Positions 11,480 through 41,498 of a stretch of DNA of 64,000 nt are shown here, in pieces. The stretch is from Axinella damicornis (taxonomy: Eukaryota > Porifera > Demospongiae > Axinellida > Axinellidae): contig OZ007505.1 of NCBI GenBank assembly GCA_963931865.1, positions 7,499,415 through 7,563,414 of the forward strand, read 5' to 3'. The position numbers and the translations under genes were made by a program. The notes below the pieces were generated by a model, which saw nothing but the letters and a program-made list of their open reading frames with translations, was not told where the DNA came from and made no database searches. Numbering within the stretch: position 1 is the stretch's first letter; each line of letters starts with the position of its first letter.

Positions 11480-14400
11480 ATGGCGAAAAGAAAGGGTCGC
11501 TCTCGCGAGTTCATTGATGATTCTGACGATCCAGAAGATACTGGGGTGAGCTAGCTAGCACATATGTTGTCGAAGCATGACACAAAGTACCATGCAACCC
11601 TTCCCATGCCCCACATAGTTATAATGTGTGTGCACGTGTACGTGTGTAGGACCTTGAATGGGCTATTCCATTAAATAGTCGTTCACCCCCTGCAGAGGAA
11701 CCGATTTTAATTCCCCCCTAGGACAGCAAATTAGCAACATAGTCCCCCTGGGACACAATTAAAAAGGTTCCTCTACCCCCATGGGACACCATTAATTTGG
11801 CATTTATACCCCCCAGGACACAATCATTTTAGCATTTTTGCCCCCTAGGACGCAATTACTTGGCAACACCCCCCATGGGACATAATTAACAGTCCTCTGC
11901 AGGGGGTGTACGACTATTTAATGGAATAGCCCAATGTCATTTCAATAGTTTATCGTGGAAGCATACTCAAAGGTAAGGGCTGTTGTCTGTGCTGTTTCGA
12001 CCATGAGGGTGGTGGATAGTCTCGGTCCCAGACCCAAAACAACCCCCATGACCCAGTGCAGATCGAATCCAGTATCACGTACAGGGAAGGAGGGTCTAGC
12101 AACATGACCAGTGGCCACACAGATCTACGTATGCCTAGAAAGAATGCAGGTATCGCAAATATTTTGATGACTTGGAAGTATGGCTATGAAGATTGCAGCC
12201 CCTACAATTGAAGCAAGTGATGCCGCTATGGTGTACGATTCACAGTCCCTTTGCTTGCTGCCACTCAAAATGGCTAGATAATTGGCAGCAGTAGCTTGGT
12301 GGGGTCACTGTGCAGAATCTAATGATCAAAGCAGTCAGCGATCTCTTGCAAGTCAAGCAGGGATGTAGTACCATAGAGGTAATTACCACACGACAACAAT
12401 GTCGAGCACTCATAAACAAATGAACAGTACACAGAGGCTCAAAATTATAGTACAGAAATATTGTTGCGTATAATTGACATTCTGTAGATCTGTGTGACCA
12501 TTGACCATATGAGCGACAATATTGGTCAGGAAGGCACACAGTGTGAGAGAAACGTCCTCTGTTGTCAGGGCTGTCAGTGGAGACACAAACAATGACCAAA
12601 CTTGGGATGTCCACAAGTTTGGTCGTTGTAGTCGAACACCAGCTTATAACTGTCAGTGACGGATTCAATGCTAGTCCCCGTAATGTCTGTCCCATTTGCT
12701 GGTCCTTATTATTTTGTAACTGTTTGGGGTTGAGGGTCTGGCAGTGGAGCAGGGCATGAGACTAAGCAGGCACGGGTTGTTCTTGATTTTTACAGGAAAA
12801 GACAAAGAAATCACGAGTCACTGCAGGTTCGAAATCCAGTACGAATGAGAAGGGCCGGCCGGCGACAGCTTCAAAGACCAGTGCGAGTGACGAAGACGAA
12901 ATGATACCGGTATGTACATCATTCTCATGAAGGAGTGGTTCTATAGTACCTGTTTGCTGAGCTGGAAGTAAGGCAACTCATTGTGGTGCTATGTCACCCT
13001 GGGCATGGTTGTATTACAAATTTGTTTCTGACCCACTGTCTGCATAGTCTCGTTCCCTCCTTTGTCTGGGCACGAGACTAGTGTCTGCAGTGCTTAGGAA
13101 TGCAGTAATTGTGTCCCACAGTACATAGACTCAATCGTACTTTGACGGCTTCTTGGGATCTCCATTTGGCTAATAAAACAGTCATGATTCACAGCTTGGG
13201 ACTAGATGGAACCGTCAAATAGCAAGATTACTGACTGTTTCCTAACCTCCTTCGTCTTTCACAGTGTGGTGAGGATTGTCGCTTGGGTGAGTTTTTCTCA
13301 CTGCCGACCATCTCGCTCCCATACACTGTATCTCATTCCTTAAGGAAGTGTTCAGTGCCTCACTCGAGGCATCTTCTCTTTCCTAGCCGCAGTGTAAGGT
13401 TGAGTTGCTACGTGTTCCTCTTTCCTAGCTGTAGTATGCTAAGGAAGCAGTTAAAACTTCCTCTCAAGGGTTGGTATTCTCCTCTACTGGAAATGGGCAA
13501 ATTCAGCGACACATCTCCTATTGGTCCAACTAGACATCGCTATCATACGCAGCATTTGAAATGGCTAAAGGAATATTAGTGAACAGCAGTCTGGTTATAT
13601 GATGTCATGATGTCATAGTGATATCTTTGTTGTCATAGTGATATCAGTATTTATGATGTCATGATAATTATGTTATAATTATTAGCCTTCAGGCCTTCCC
13701 ACCATCCCGTCTTACAGTCTACAGAGCTAAACTGGGTTGTGGGAACGTGGTTACAAGCAGTAAAGAGTGTGTTCCAGCTCCGTTACTCTCCTGGAATGAA
13801 CACACTTGCTCTCCCCCTCCCTCCTTGCAGCTGTCAGCGAAGAGATTTGTGAATGTGCGCATGTTCAATGGGAGGTATCTGGTGGACATCCGGGAGTTCT
13901 ACACCGATGACGCAGGGGAGAGAAAGCCAGGAAGAAAAGGTGGGCTGGTGTTGTAGGACTTGTGGTAACTTACTAATTAGCCCTTTTATGGGTAACAATT
14001 CCCAAGCAGATGAGTGACATCAATATAACTATAACTAGTGGAATGCAGGACATTGTTGAAGGGCGAGCCTGAGCGAAGTGCATGTGCGTGCAGGACATGC
14101 AAGGAGCAGTTGCATTCACATGAGAATGTGACCGGGCAAATTATGGCACTCTTGAAACATACACTGGTGAGTCAGGTTAGCGTTTATAGCTAGCTAGCTA
14201 TAGCTGAAGCAGTCTAGCAGCACGTCTTTGTCAGTGTCGCCACCGAGGAGGAAGATTAATTGTGCTCTAGCCAATGTCCACGAGTGGTCTCTGTCTTTGT
14301 CAGTGTCGCCACCGAGGATGAAGAATGTTCATGGTGCTCTAGCCAATGTCCACGAGTGGTCTCCTCCGTCTTTGTTGTCGCCATCGTTCGTCGAACAGGT

Positions 14401-15259
14401 AGCTAGACGGTTCGTCGAGTTGTTGAATTTGAATATTATTGTGCACGTGCAAGTGAAATTCGCTGATTTAAAATTTTCAGCAAGTGCAAGATCCATCAAA
14501 CATCAAACATCAAACATACACACGCACTGTGCAATGAAGTCATGCTAGTGTGGGGCTCGCTCAGGCTAGGCTCGCCCCAATTATTATTAAGATTTTAATG
14601 TGCATGTGTGTGTGTGTGACCGAAGTGGGATGTTCGTGGGGCAGGACTAGACTAGTGACGCGTGACCTTCGTACTTCAATTTACAGAACCTCGAACTCTG
14701 CGAAGAATGTTCGTTGGCATGGACTGGAACAGCTGGGGCTACAAGCTGATGCAATCGGGGAGCAGCAGTCGAAGTGGACACAATCGAGGAGCAGCAGTTG
14801 AAGCGGACGCAATCGGAGAGCAGCAGTTGAAGCAGACACAATCGGGGAGCGCGGAGCAGCAGCCAAAGCGGACACAATCGGGGAGCAGTTGAAGCGGACG
14901 CAATCGTGTATCGGGGAGCAGCAGACACAAGCAGCGAGCGGCAGCTGAAGCGGATGCAGTCAGGGAGCAGCAGCTGAAGCAGACGCAAATGGGGAGCAGC
15001 AGTTGGCTTTGAAACCATCTGGTGGATTGCAAATTGGGTCCCATTAGAACCACTCACTTCAGCGGCTCATGCGCTCCTGACGATACCTAAGTAATTGATT
15101 TCCATGTAAACACTTTTTAATTACTAGTACTGAAGGGGTATGTGCAGCTGCTTCTCATGGTCGTCTCTTCTTTCCACAGGCATAGCACTCTCCTTGGACC
15201 AGTGGGAAAAGCTGAAGGCTGCAGTGCCGGAAATTGATGCCAAAATCCATGGTAACTAA
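11480..15259 (+). CDS. SUB1: SUB1/PC4 transcriptional coactivator (4 exons)
   Basis: The exons are 11480-11545, 12796-12909, 13831-13939 and 15180-15259; all junctions are GT-AG and in phase, giving about 121 residues (human SUB1 has 127). The N-terminal half is a Ser/Lys/Asp/Glu-rich tail (starts MAKRKGRSREFIDDSDD), as expected for the regulatory tail. The C-terminal half is the PC4 single-stranded DNA-binding fold. KRFVNVRMFNGRYLVDIREF, GERKPGRKG and ALSLDQWEKLK match the family's RYVSVRDFKGKVLIDIREY, GEMKPGRKG and LNPEQWSQLK closely. The protein acts in the nucleus as a Pol II cofactor binding melted promoter DNA. The last intron (13940-15179) is full of repeats. The gene shares its promoter with the divergent adhesion gene. 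Confidence 0.95.
11659..11933. mobile_element. MITE with ~40-bp TIRs and internal tandem repeats, in SUB1 intron 1
   Basis: The left end tgggctattccattaaatag and the right end ctatttaatggaatagccca are reverse complements. Pairing continues through the cacccctgcagagga block. The interior holds about six degenerate copies of a unit built on CCCCC(t/a)(a/t)GGGACA(c)AATTA. No coding frame. The element lies in the first SUB1 intron. Confidence 0.75.
14041..14585. mobile_element. Foldback-type repeat in SUB1 intron 3
   Basis: Starts near gcaggacattgttgaagggc, followed by gagcctgagcgaa; ends near gggctcgctcaggctaggct, followed by cgcccc; so the ends are inverted. Internally a block gtctttgtcagtgtcgccac occurs twice. 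A related element lies at 38497-39066 in a CFAP53 intron (shared tgtccatctttgttgtcacc and cgagcaggtagct parts). A third partial end is at 56237-56280. No coding capacity was recognised. Confidence 0.5.
14735..15079. repeat. Minisatellite and dispersed repeat in SUB1 intron 3
   Basis: 14740-15000 is a degenerate 24-30 bp tandem repeat built on GGGGAGCAGCAG(t/c)(t/c)GAAG(c/t)(g/a)GACACAATC. The short frames over it are low-complexity artefacts. It is followed at 15004-15060 by a ~60-bp sequence (ttggctttgaaaccatctgg...) also found at 9600-9659. It then ends gcggctcatgcgctcctg, the same terminus as the foldback element at 30526-30869. Confidence 0.6.
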
Positions 15260-16381
15260 GACCATACATTACTTCAGGACTCTAGTTTTGATGCCCACGA
15301 ATGCAGCAACATGCGATCACATGATGTGCACATCCCTCCTGGCCTGTACCCTGCACCCTCTGCATTTTACACCATGCACACCTCTTCGTTATTCTATCCT
15401 CCTGCTTATTGCTATTCTATACCTCACTAGCTGTCACCATTATACGTCATTCATATTGTGTGGTTGTCTTGCTGGAAGAAAGTACCTATAATTTGTTGAT
15501 GAATATTCTGTCTAGCATAGGCGGTCAACAGCCCCAGAATTGGACGTGAACAGATAATATCATGTTGTTCACCTTGATAGTCACCTGGGAACAAGGCTAG
15601 TATGGTCTGGGTATTATTATCATGCTGCAACATCACGTGGACAATGCGAATGCATGACTGCTTGCACGTGCAGTGTTACACACCTATCCTGATCACAAAG
15701 TCATAGTGTCCTAATGAGTTTCTATATAACTTACAGCCTCGATCCCCCCAGTTTTTATTGCGCAGCCGGCCATCGTGCATGCTGTGGCAGCCGGCCATCG
15801 TGCATGCTGTGATGGCTGTGAGATAAAATTGATCTGGATGGAGTCATGGGAACGCTCGACGCTAGACCCAGTGCTCTAATTTCAAACGTACCCCGGGTCT
15901 TCTCCATGCCTGGGTTCAAGGCTAACTATATTCATGCACGTGCATGCTTCCATGTTCTATAGGAGTTAAGACCCAGACAGAATTTGGAGTCTCATAGCCC
16001 TCACTCACAAGTCTCAACTGAAGGGTGACCCCAAAAAATGCCATTCCACAATAACCAATATGCATATAGAAAGAGAGAGGTCAAGATGTCTTAGTCTAGT
16101 TTTCTATACATCCTCAAATAAAAATCATGATTCTAGCAGTCTATTTTGGAAAAGTGGGTACAATACTGTTACAATGTCCTAGTCCCAATACTAGCTAGAA
16201 AACCCACTAACTATACACTAGTAGTGTCCTCCACATCCTCATCTGATTTCCTACAGAGAGAATGAAAAGCTCTTAAAATCCTTGCTAATTACAAACACAC
16301 ACACCGAAAAAAATAAACCATCTCACACACCCCACCTACACACACCCTCAAGTTCTAAGCATGAATCCATATTCCAAGTTC
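15260..16381. other. Intergenic region between SUB1 and ATP8B 3' ends
   Basis: Convergent 3' ends of SUB1 and ATP8B. Contains a short tandem duplication (cagccggccatcgtgcatgctgtg, 15761-15809). No conserved frame or RNA gene was recognised. Confidence 0.4.
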
Positions 16382-35353
<18,972 letters not shown>

Positions 35354-35502
35354 TTCGGAAGCCGATCTTTCGCTTTGTACAGCTGACACGCCCTGGCCTA
35401 CTAAAAAAGAGGTACGGATCTAATTAACGAAGGTCACGTGAAGTCATGTGATTTTATTACCATGGTAACCAATAGTTTGTATAGCGGCACAGACTAGACG
35501 TT
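35354..35502. promoter_or_regulatory. Bidirectional promoter ATP8B / CFAP53
   Basis: 149 bp between the divergent start codons of ATP8B (minus) and CFAP53 (plus). It contains a CACGTG E-box (35435-35440), an RFX X-box-like palindrome (35456-35469) and a CCAAT box directly after it (35469-35473). Both transcripts must start inside or very near this interval. Confidence 0.65.
35456..35469 (+). promoter_or_regulatory. RFX X-box-like motif
   Basis: The sequence ATTACC-AT-GGTAAC fits the X-box consensus GTNRCC-N(0-3)-RGYAAC at every position except the first. Its core TTACCATGGTAA is a perfect 12-bp palindrome. It lies 34 bp before the CFAP53 start codon, the usual position of X-boxes in ciliary genes. 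RFX control of cilia genes is established in animals; use of this site is inference. Confidence 0.65.
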
Positions 35503-36773
35503 ATGGAGCTCACGGCTGTAAGAACTCGTAGGACTCGAGAAATCACCGGACCCACTCCCCATTCGGTGGCAATCGTGAGTTTTTCCCGCAACCAAGATTA
35601 ACAACAGTACACTCACTCTAGAAAGTTACCTCTGTGCTAGTCTCGCGGGCCAGCCTCTCGCCACGCCCGCGAGCCTCGGTGCAGTCTAAACACTAAAAGA
35701 CTCCTCTCCGGATTATCAAAGGCCTAAGTAATTTCTCACCACCAGCCTTCATTGTTTGCACCACGGGAAGACAGCAAGCAATGAAAACACTGATCGGAAC
35801 GTGGGAGAGGCCTACAGTTTTACACAGTGCGTGCATAGCTACCTCATTCCCAGGCCTCCACACTCAGCTTCCAATACAAAAACATCGGGGGAAGAGGTTA
35901 GGGAACAAGGCTATGCATGCAAGCAGGAACCCAATTTTCCATTATCACAAGTCTCAGTAAAATAGGAGGTGGATGGGAAACTGAGGAGTTGTCTTATGTC
36001 CTGCAGCGTGCCAAGCCGACACTGACACGCCCCCGGGAGTACCTCATCCTGGAGCGGAGGAAGCAGGAGGAACTGAGGGAGGAGGCCAACGCCATTGTCA
36101 ACTACAACAAGCAGTTCGACCTCAAGGTGTGTGCAGCCACAGCTGCATTAGAGTATAATAATAGATGATACTCAGCTAAGGCTATAGTAAGTCCTAGTCT
36201 CGGCCCCCGACCCAAGCCGACCCCAGCGCGGATTGCTTCCGGTACATAGTGCTGGGGTTGGTTTGGGTCTGGGCTGAGACTATAGCCTAAGACTAAATTT
36301 AAATTGATTTTGTACGAGTGAGTGGAAATTTGTCCGAATATCTATAGTGTGTATCGCCAGAACACATAGGATTATTTACTAACACACCAATGTAAGGAGG
36401 GACAGCTCCAATGAATACTTAAAGAAAGCAGACCAGGAGAGTAGAGGGCCTGGGGATGAGGCTAATGCAAACTGCTTGCATGGCAACCCTCAGTATCATG
36501 CCAATGACCTACTGCAGGCCAAGCAAGGCCTGCTGCAATAAACTTCTGGCAACCTATCCAACTTGAAGCAAGCTGTGCATCATGTAAACAGGTAATTTGG
36601 ATTTCCAACAGTTTGAGATTCAGATCGGCTTAAGGATCTGCTGTGTAAGGCCCTGACATTATAGATTTAAGGGCCTATATACACTTCTGATTGAGGTGTG
36701 GTCCAATCTTAGTCAAGTATGACAGTATATTCTGTTTGGAGTCACACGGTCACTTGGAGACTGAGGTTAAATC

Positions 36774-36817
<44 letters not shown>

Positions 36818-39800
36818 CACACACACACACACACAGACAACATGGGAGCGGACCACGGACAAGAAGATCGAGAGAAACACAGTGCAGAGGAGGATGGAGG
36901 GTCTGCTCAGACAGCAGCAGTACAGCCTCGAGGAAAGGAGAGAGAAGTGGGTGTGGCCATTCTACCATCCACTGTAGAAACATTGATCGTGGATGTATAC
37001 GTAGCTGACTCCAGTTGCACATCTTATGCCCACCTGTCCAGGCTGCGTACCCTGCTGCAGTCTGAAGAGGAGCAGTACACAACAGAGATGACTGGCCGGC
37101 AAGAGACGGTCCTGGAGCGGCAGGCCAAGATGAGGGAGAGAGCCAAAATGCTCCGGGAGAGGAGGGAGACCGAGAGACTCGCTCTTGTGGAGAAGAAGTT
37201 GGACCAACGGTGGAGGTAGGTCCATGTATATGTTATTCTGTCAGCTAGCCTGATGAAAAGTTATAATATGTCTTACTACGTATACAGACGATAACTTGCT
37301 TGAAGTATACAAAGAAACTTGTCATTAAGTGCTATTGGCATGCCCCAGACCCAAACTGACCCAAACTGACCCCAACAAGGATCACTTCCAGCAGTTTTTC
37401 AGGAGAAGGGGGGAGACATGCCCCCAAATCGCCAAGGAGGGGATGCTCTGCACACAATCTACATGTACAATGCTATTCCAAAGAAATCCCCCTTCACTGA
37501 AAAAAATCCGTAGGACCTTTTTCAAATAGTTCTGAGCAGTATACTCCGGTATTCAAATGTGAGTTACATCATACGGAGGGTTAATGGTCAAATTCCCCAA
37601 ACTGCAGACAATGCTGTGGATTTTACACCAGCTAATGGGTAGATGATCAGACCAACTCTACTGTGCCGTCAGCTAGCCTTATCCCACCTCCAACTCCCCC
37701 AGTATATTGCAAGCAACGGTGTTAAGTTAATAATGTGCATGGGGTCTGGCATATTCCAATTACTTGTGTACTGTTGTCCATATTTTAGGGACCAGTGTGA
37801 GGAGCTGCGTGCTATCCTAACAAAGCGACATGGAGATGAGGTGTGCCGGGAGAGGGCAGAGCAACTGAGGCTGAAGGAGGAGGAGAGAAGGAAGAGACAA
37901 GAAGGTTAGTTGTACGTACACCCATAACAGTGCGACTAGAACATACTATATTGACCACTGCAGTATACGATACTGACAACTGCAGTGGAGCTATAGACCA
38001 TTGTAACGCTGTTCACCTGCCTACATTGTAATTTGTATCCCAGCACTTTCTTCACCTACATAAGCAGATATTGATATCATTGAGCCCAATGTGTCTTCAT
38101 AATGGTTATTGCAGAGGAGCGTATGTATGCGGAACTGTGGGAGGAGGACCGCCAGGCCAAGTGCAAGCGGGAGGAGATGGAGGCCGCACTACAGCTGGAG
38201 AGGAGCAGGGAGACACTCAAGGTAGCTGTGTGTAGCTCTATTGACAGTATTTGGCCAAGGTTTGACCAATCAAAGGACTGCATTTGATTTCTAGACAGGA
38301 GGTGCCAAGCCCTTAGAATTGTGTCCATAGCAAAGTTAGTAGGTTTATTAGCGTCCACTGTCTTGTTGATTGTGTATGCAGGTGCTGACACTGCAGACTG
38401 CTGCCACAGAGAAGCAGAAGGAGGAGATGAAAAGGCTTCAGGAACAAGAGGCTGAGCTACTGGTACATCCATACATACACACTAGACTAGGAGCATGCAG
38501 GGCATGTTTGGGGCGAGCATGAGCGAGTTGTATTTGTTGGTCAAATTACTGAGTGAGAGGACAGTTGATCTATGTGTGAGCAATGACAAAGCAGAAAGTA
38601 TTAGCCGATAGATGAGAGACCCCATGCAAAATGCTCATAAACTGAGAGAGTTGAAAACAGGATGCATGCCTTGCATGGCTGCATGATCTCAAACACAACA
38701 AGGACTCAAGTAGCAGTCCAGCAACTGTGGCCATGAGGTGTCCATCTTTGTTGTCACCATCGAGCAGGTAGCTCTGAGACTGCTCATGGTTTGCCCAAGT
38801 GTGAGGCTTTTTCATACTCTCCAGTCTGGCGTCTCTTTGTTCATCAGTCTCAGCTGCCAATCTCTCCTGCTCATACTCGCACAGCACGTATTCTCTCATA
38901 CTCGCACAGCATGCACAGCTCATATTGCATGCTGGTGTTCTATGATAAATTGCAAGAACACGCAAAATACGAGCCAGAAGTGATTTATGGCACGAGTCGG
39001 TTGATGACATAAACATACAAACAGAGTTGGCATTGACCTCGCTAGTACGGGGCTCGCTAGTACGGCAATGACAATGATGCCATCACGTGCTCTTGCTTTT
39101 GCCTATTGCGGGTGGGTTTGCAGTTACTGCACTCTGCATGTGAGCAACGAATTAGGTTATGAAATGAAAGTATTGCACATGTGGAAACGTGTGCACATGC
39201 ATGTGGACATGCGTGTGGACAGCAAACCTGATGTTGTATGTACATCACTCACTCACACACTCCCAAACACCTCCCAGCGAGAGCAGGCCGCGCTGCGTGC
39301 CCTTGAAGAGCAGCGCATGAAGCAGGAGAAACAGAGGAGACAGGAGGAAACAAAGGCCAACCTCGACTACTCCCTCAAGCTCAAGATGAAGAAGAAGGCT
39401 AAGGAGGTGCAGGAGGAGCTTGCCATGGACATGAAGATACTGGAGCAGATGTTGTCAGAGAGCTCCAATGAGGCCATGCAGCAACTGCAGAGGAAGGTAC
39501 ATACACAATTCTGCAATGAACCCTGAGCCATATCCTTAGCATGTCGGTCAAAGGTGGACATACCATTTCTGCCTTGTCAGGTGGCCTGATGAAGAGGCCC
39601 AAAGGAATAGTGATATGTACTGTGTATGCTTCTGAAATCACCTCCTGCCTCACTCAATTTCAGAATGAGCTGCGAGAGGAGATGAGGATCTACCGGGAGT
39701 ACCTTGCTGAGCAGGCCCGTGAAGAGGAGCGGAGGGAGAAGGAGCTGGACACATTGGTGAATTCTGAGGTGGAAAAGAATTGGGCAAAGCGGCTGGAGCA

Positions 39801-40734
39801 GTGGAGGAAGGAGAGGGAGGCACGCAGAAAGCTCATGCAAGATGTCCTCGACACCAGGAAGAAACAGATTGAGGAGAAATGCAAGTAGAAGCATACATGA
39901 TTGTAGAACCAAGCGCATAATGACGTCTTGTGTACCAATGTGCGCTCCTGGTACACATGCATGAAACATACCATGTATGACTCTAGATAACTATAGCAAA
40001 GCGTTTGGTGCTTGTCCACCATCTCCATAGCTAGCTGCTGTACGACGGTGGATAGAATGCCTCCTTGACATGGATGATTGTGATGGTTCCATTCCAGTTG
40101 CCAGGATCAAGGAGGAGAAGCGAGCAGTACAGGTGGAGAGGGAGGAGCTCCTCGTCAACTTTGAGCAGCACCAACAGCTGGAGAAACAGCAGCAGGAGGA
40201 CAAGAGAAAGGTGTCCGGAACAATGCTCACTTTATTCCCTCTAGCTAGTGTTACTTCACTTCCCTTGAGAGAGAGAGAAGGGGGCATGGTGCAGACTAGA
40301 TCCTCCTATTCTCTGTTGTACAGAGGAAGAGGTTGAGGGCTTGAAGGACGGCAACTTTGTTCAGTTTATTTTGAGTATGGATACTATAAAATCAAACCAT
40401 CAAGTTTGCTGAAGTAACACGACTAGTGCTTCAGCAACACGGATCAGCTGGTGGTATTTGCAAATATTAATTTTGCTATAATATCAGCATATCAGCTAGT
40501 GTAGCACAATAAACATCTTATGTCCTGCAGGCGAACCTGTCTTACCAGGATGACCTACTGCACCAGCTGGACTACCAACATGGGGTGAAGGGCCTAGAGA
40601 AGGAGCAGGCCCGGAGAGAGATTGCAATGCAGAAGAAAGCAGAGGCCTGCTATCAGGAGAGAGTGCAGGCAGCACTTGCTAGATCCCTCCCTGATAAGAC
40701 ACACCCCAGGAGAATCCCGAGACTAGCATTATAG
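35503..40734 (+). CDS. CFAP53: CFAP53 (CCDC11) ciliary coiled-coil protein, 11 exons
   Basis: Exons: 35503-35574, 36007-36126, 36837-36946, 37042-37215, 37789-37904, 38115-38221, 38382-38462, 39278-39496, 39664-39884, 40105-40210, 40531-40734. All are in phase; total 509 codons plus stop (human CFAP53 has 514). The product is a continuous Glu/Lys/Arg-rich coiled coil. Family landmarks: GPTPHSVAI near the start, EEEQYTTEM, REKLRTLL-type junction, KLDQRWRDQCEELR, MYAELWEEDRQAK, MKIYREYLAEQ-like YREYLAEQAREEE, and YQDDLLHQLDYQ near the end. CFAP53 is a microtubule inner protein of motile cilia and is needed for dynein function. The intron before exon 3 holds a C run and a foldback. It is convergent with the zinc-binding-type gene 181 bp downstream. 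Confidence 0.95.
36195..36282. repeat. Foldback hairpin, second copy
   Basis: tagtctcggcccccgaccca, continuing to attgcttcc, faces ggtacatagtgctggggttg...gggctgagacta. Same family as 28853-28949. Lies in CFAP53 intron 2. Confidence 0.8.
36777..36835. repeat. C homopolymer and (AC)n before CFAP53 exon 3
   Basis: About 38 C residues followed by (AC)n directly upstream of the AG acceptor at 36836. The tract replaces a normal polypyrimidine tract. Open frames here, including proline-rich ones, are artefacts. Confidence 0.9.
38497..39066. repeat. Repeat element in CFAP53 intron 7
   Basis: Begins near gcagggcatgtttggggcga and ends near acggggctcgctagtacggc. Internal parts resemble the element at 14041-14585. 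No coding function; CFAP53 reading resumes at 39278. Confidence 0.45.
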
Positions 40735-40914
40735 TGTACAAATAATAAAAATGACATGTATAATAGCTCATGTGTATATAGCTACAAGCGTGCTAATACT
40801 GTCTGAAGTTGATGGCTATTATATTCTGAGTATATGGTGATGATGAGGTCTGAGATATATAACTGTGGGGGGCTGGCAGGAATAGGGTCCTGCATGACTA
40901 TAATAGAGTTGATA

Positions 40915-41498
40915 TCACATCACACTACACTCCTCTCTTGGAACACCCCCTTCGTCTGAGCTTCCCTCCTCCTCGGATGGCCCACACCTGTCACACGGAT
41001 ATCCCACAAAGTGGTGCCCACACTTCTTACAGTGCTCCATCAGGTGGCCTGCCAGACACTTCCCAAAGCGAGGACAGAGAGTGCAATGATGATGGAACTT
41101 CCCAAGCCATTGAAAGTGGGCTTTTCCATAGCACATGCTTGATATGTAGATTGGCATTGAGCAGCTAGGATCATCACAGAAGAACGAGGCTGTATTGGGG
41201 TCACAACCTGCACCTGGACAATCATCTTGGAAGAGCACATCTCTAACTCGGCAGGTCAGTTCCTTTCCACATTCAGGGCATGAGTCGGTCAGCAACTCCT
41301 TGTCCAAGTTGTGTTTCCCCTTTGGGTCATCTTCGGGAGGGAGGAGAACAATGTAGCCCTTCAAGATGGCTCTTTTAAGACAGCGGCACACCTCTTTGGG
41401 TTTCTTGACCCCAGCCTCTTCAGCAGCTTGTGGACCTCTCTGGTAGATTTGGGAGGAATGCTGATGTCACTAGTAGATCTAGAGCTCTTTGAAGCCAT
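40915..41498 (-). CDS. Cys-rich zinc-binding-type protein, one apparent frameshift
   Basis: The ATG at 41496-41498 starts MASKSSRSTSDISIPPKSTR...VHKLLK. Near 41410-41420 the frame must shift by one base to continue EAGVKKPKEVCRCLKRAILK and then run open to the stop at 40915. A lost G in AAGGAGG would explain it. The downstream part has at least seven Cys pairs or clusters: CPECGKEL, CPGAGC, CDDPSC, HHHCTLCPRFGKC, HCKKCGHHF, CDRCG. These suggest two or three zinc ribbons. An acidic end EEEGSSDEGG follows. About 193 residues. I recognise no family; it is not a C2H2 or RING pattern. Confidence 0.7.

Noticed and set aside
14647..15057. Cys/Leu-rich frames over 14740-15000
   Set aside because: Minisatellite in a SUB1 intron read in several frames.
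36719..37219. 166-codon frame starting upstream of the C run
   Set aside because: Passes through the C homopolymer and an intron in the wrong frame. CFAP53 exons 3 and 4 explain its real coding parts.
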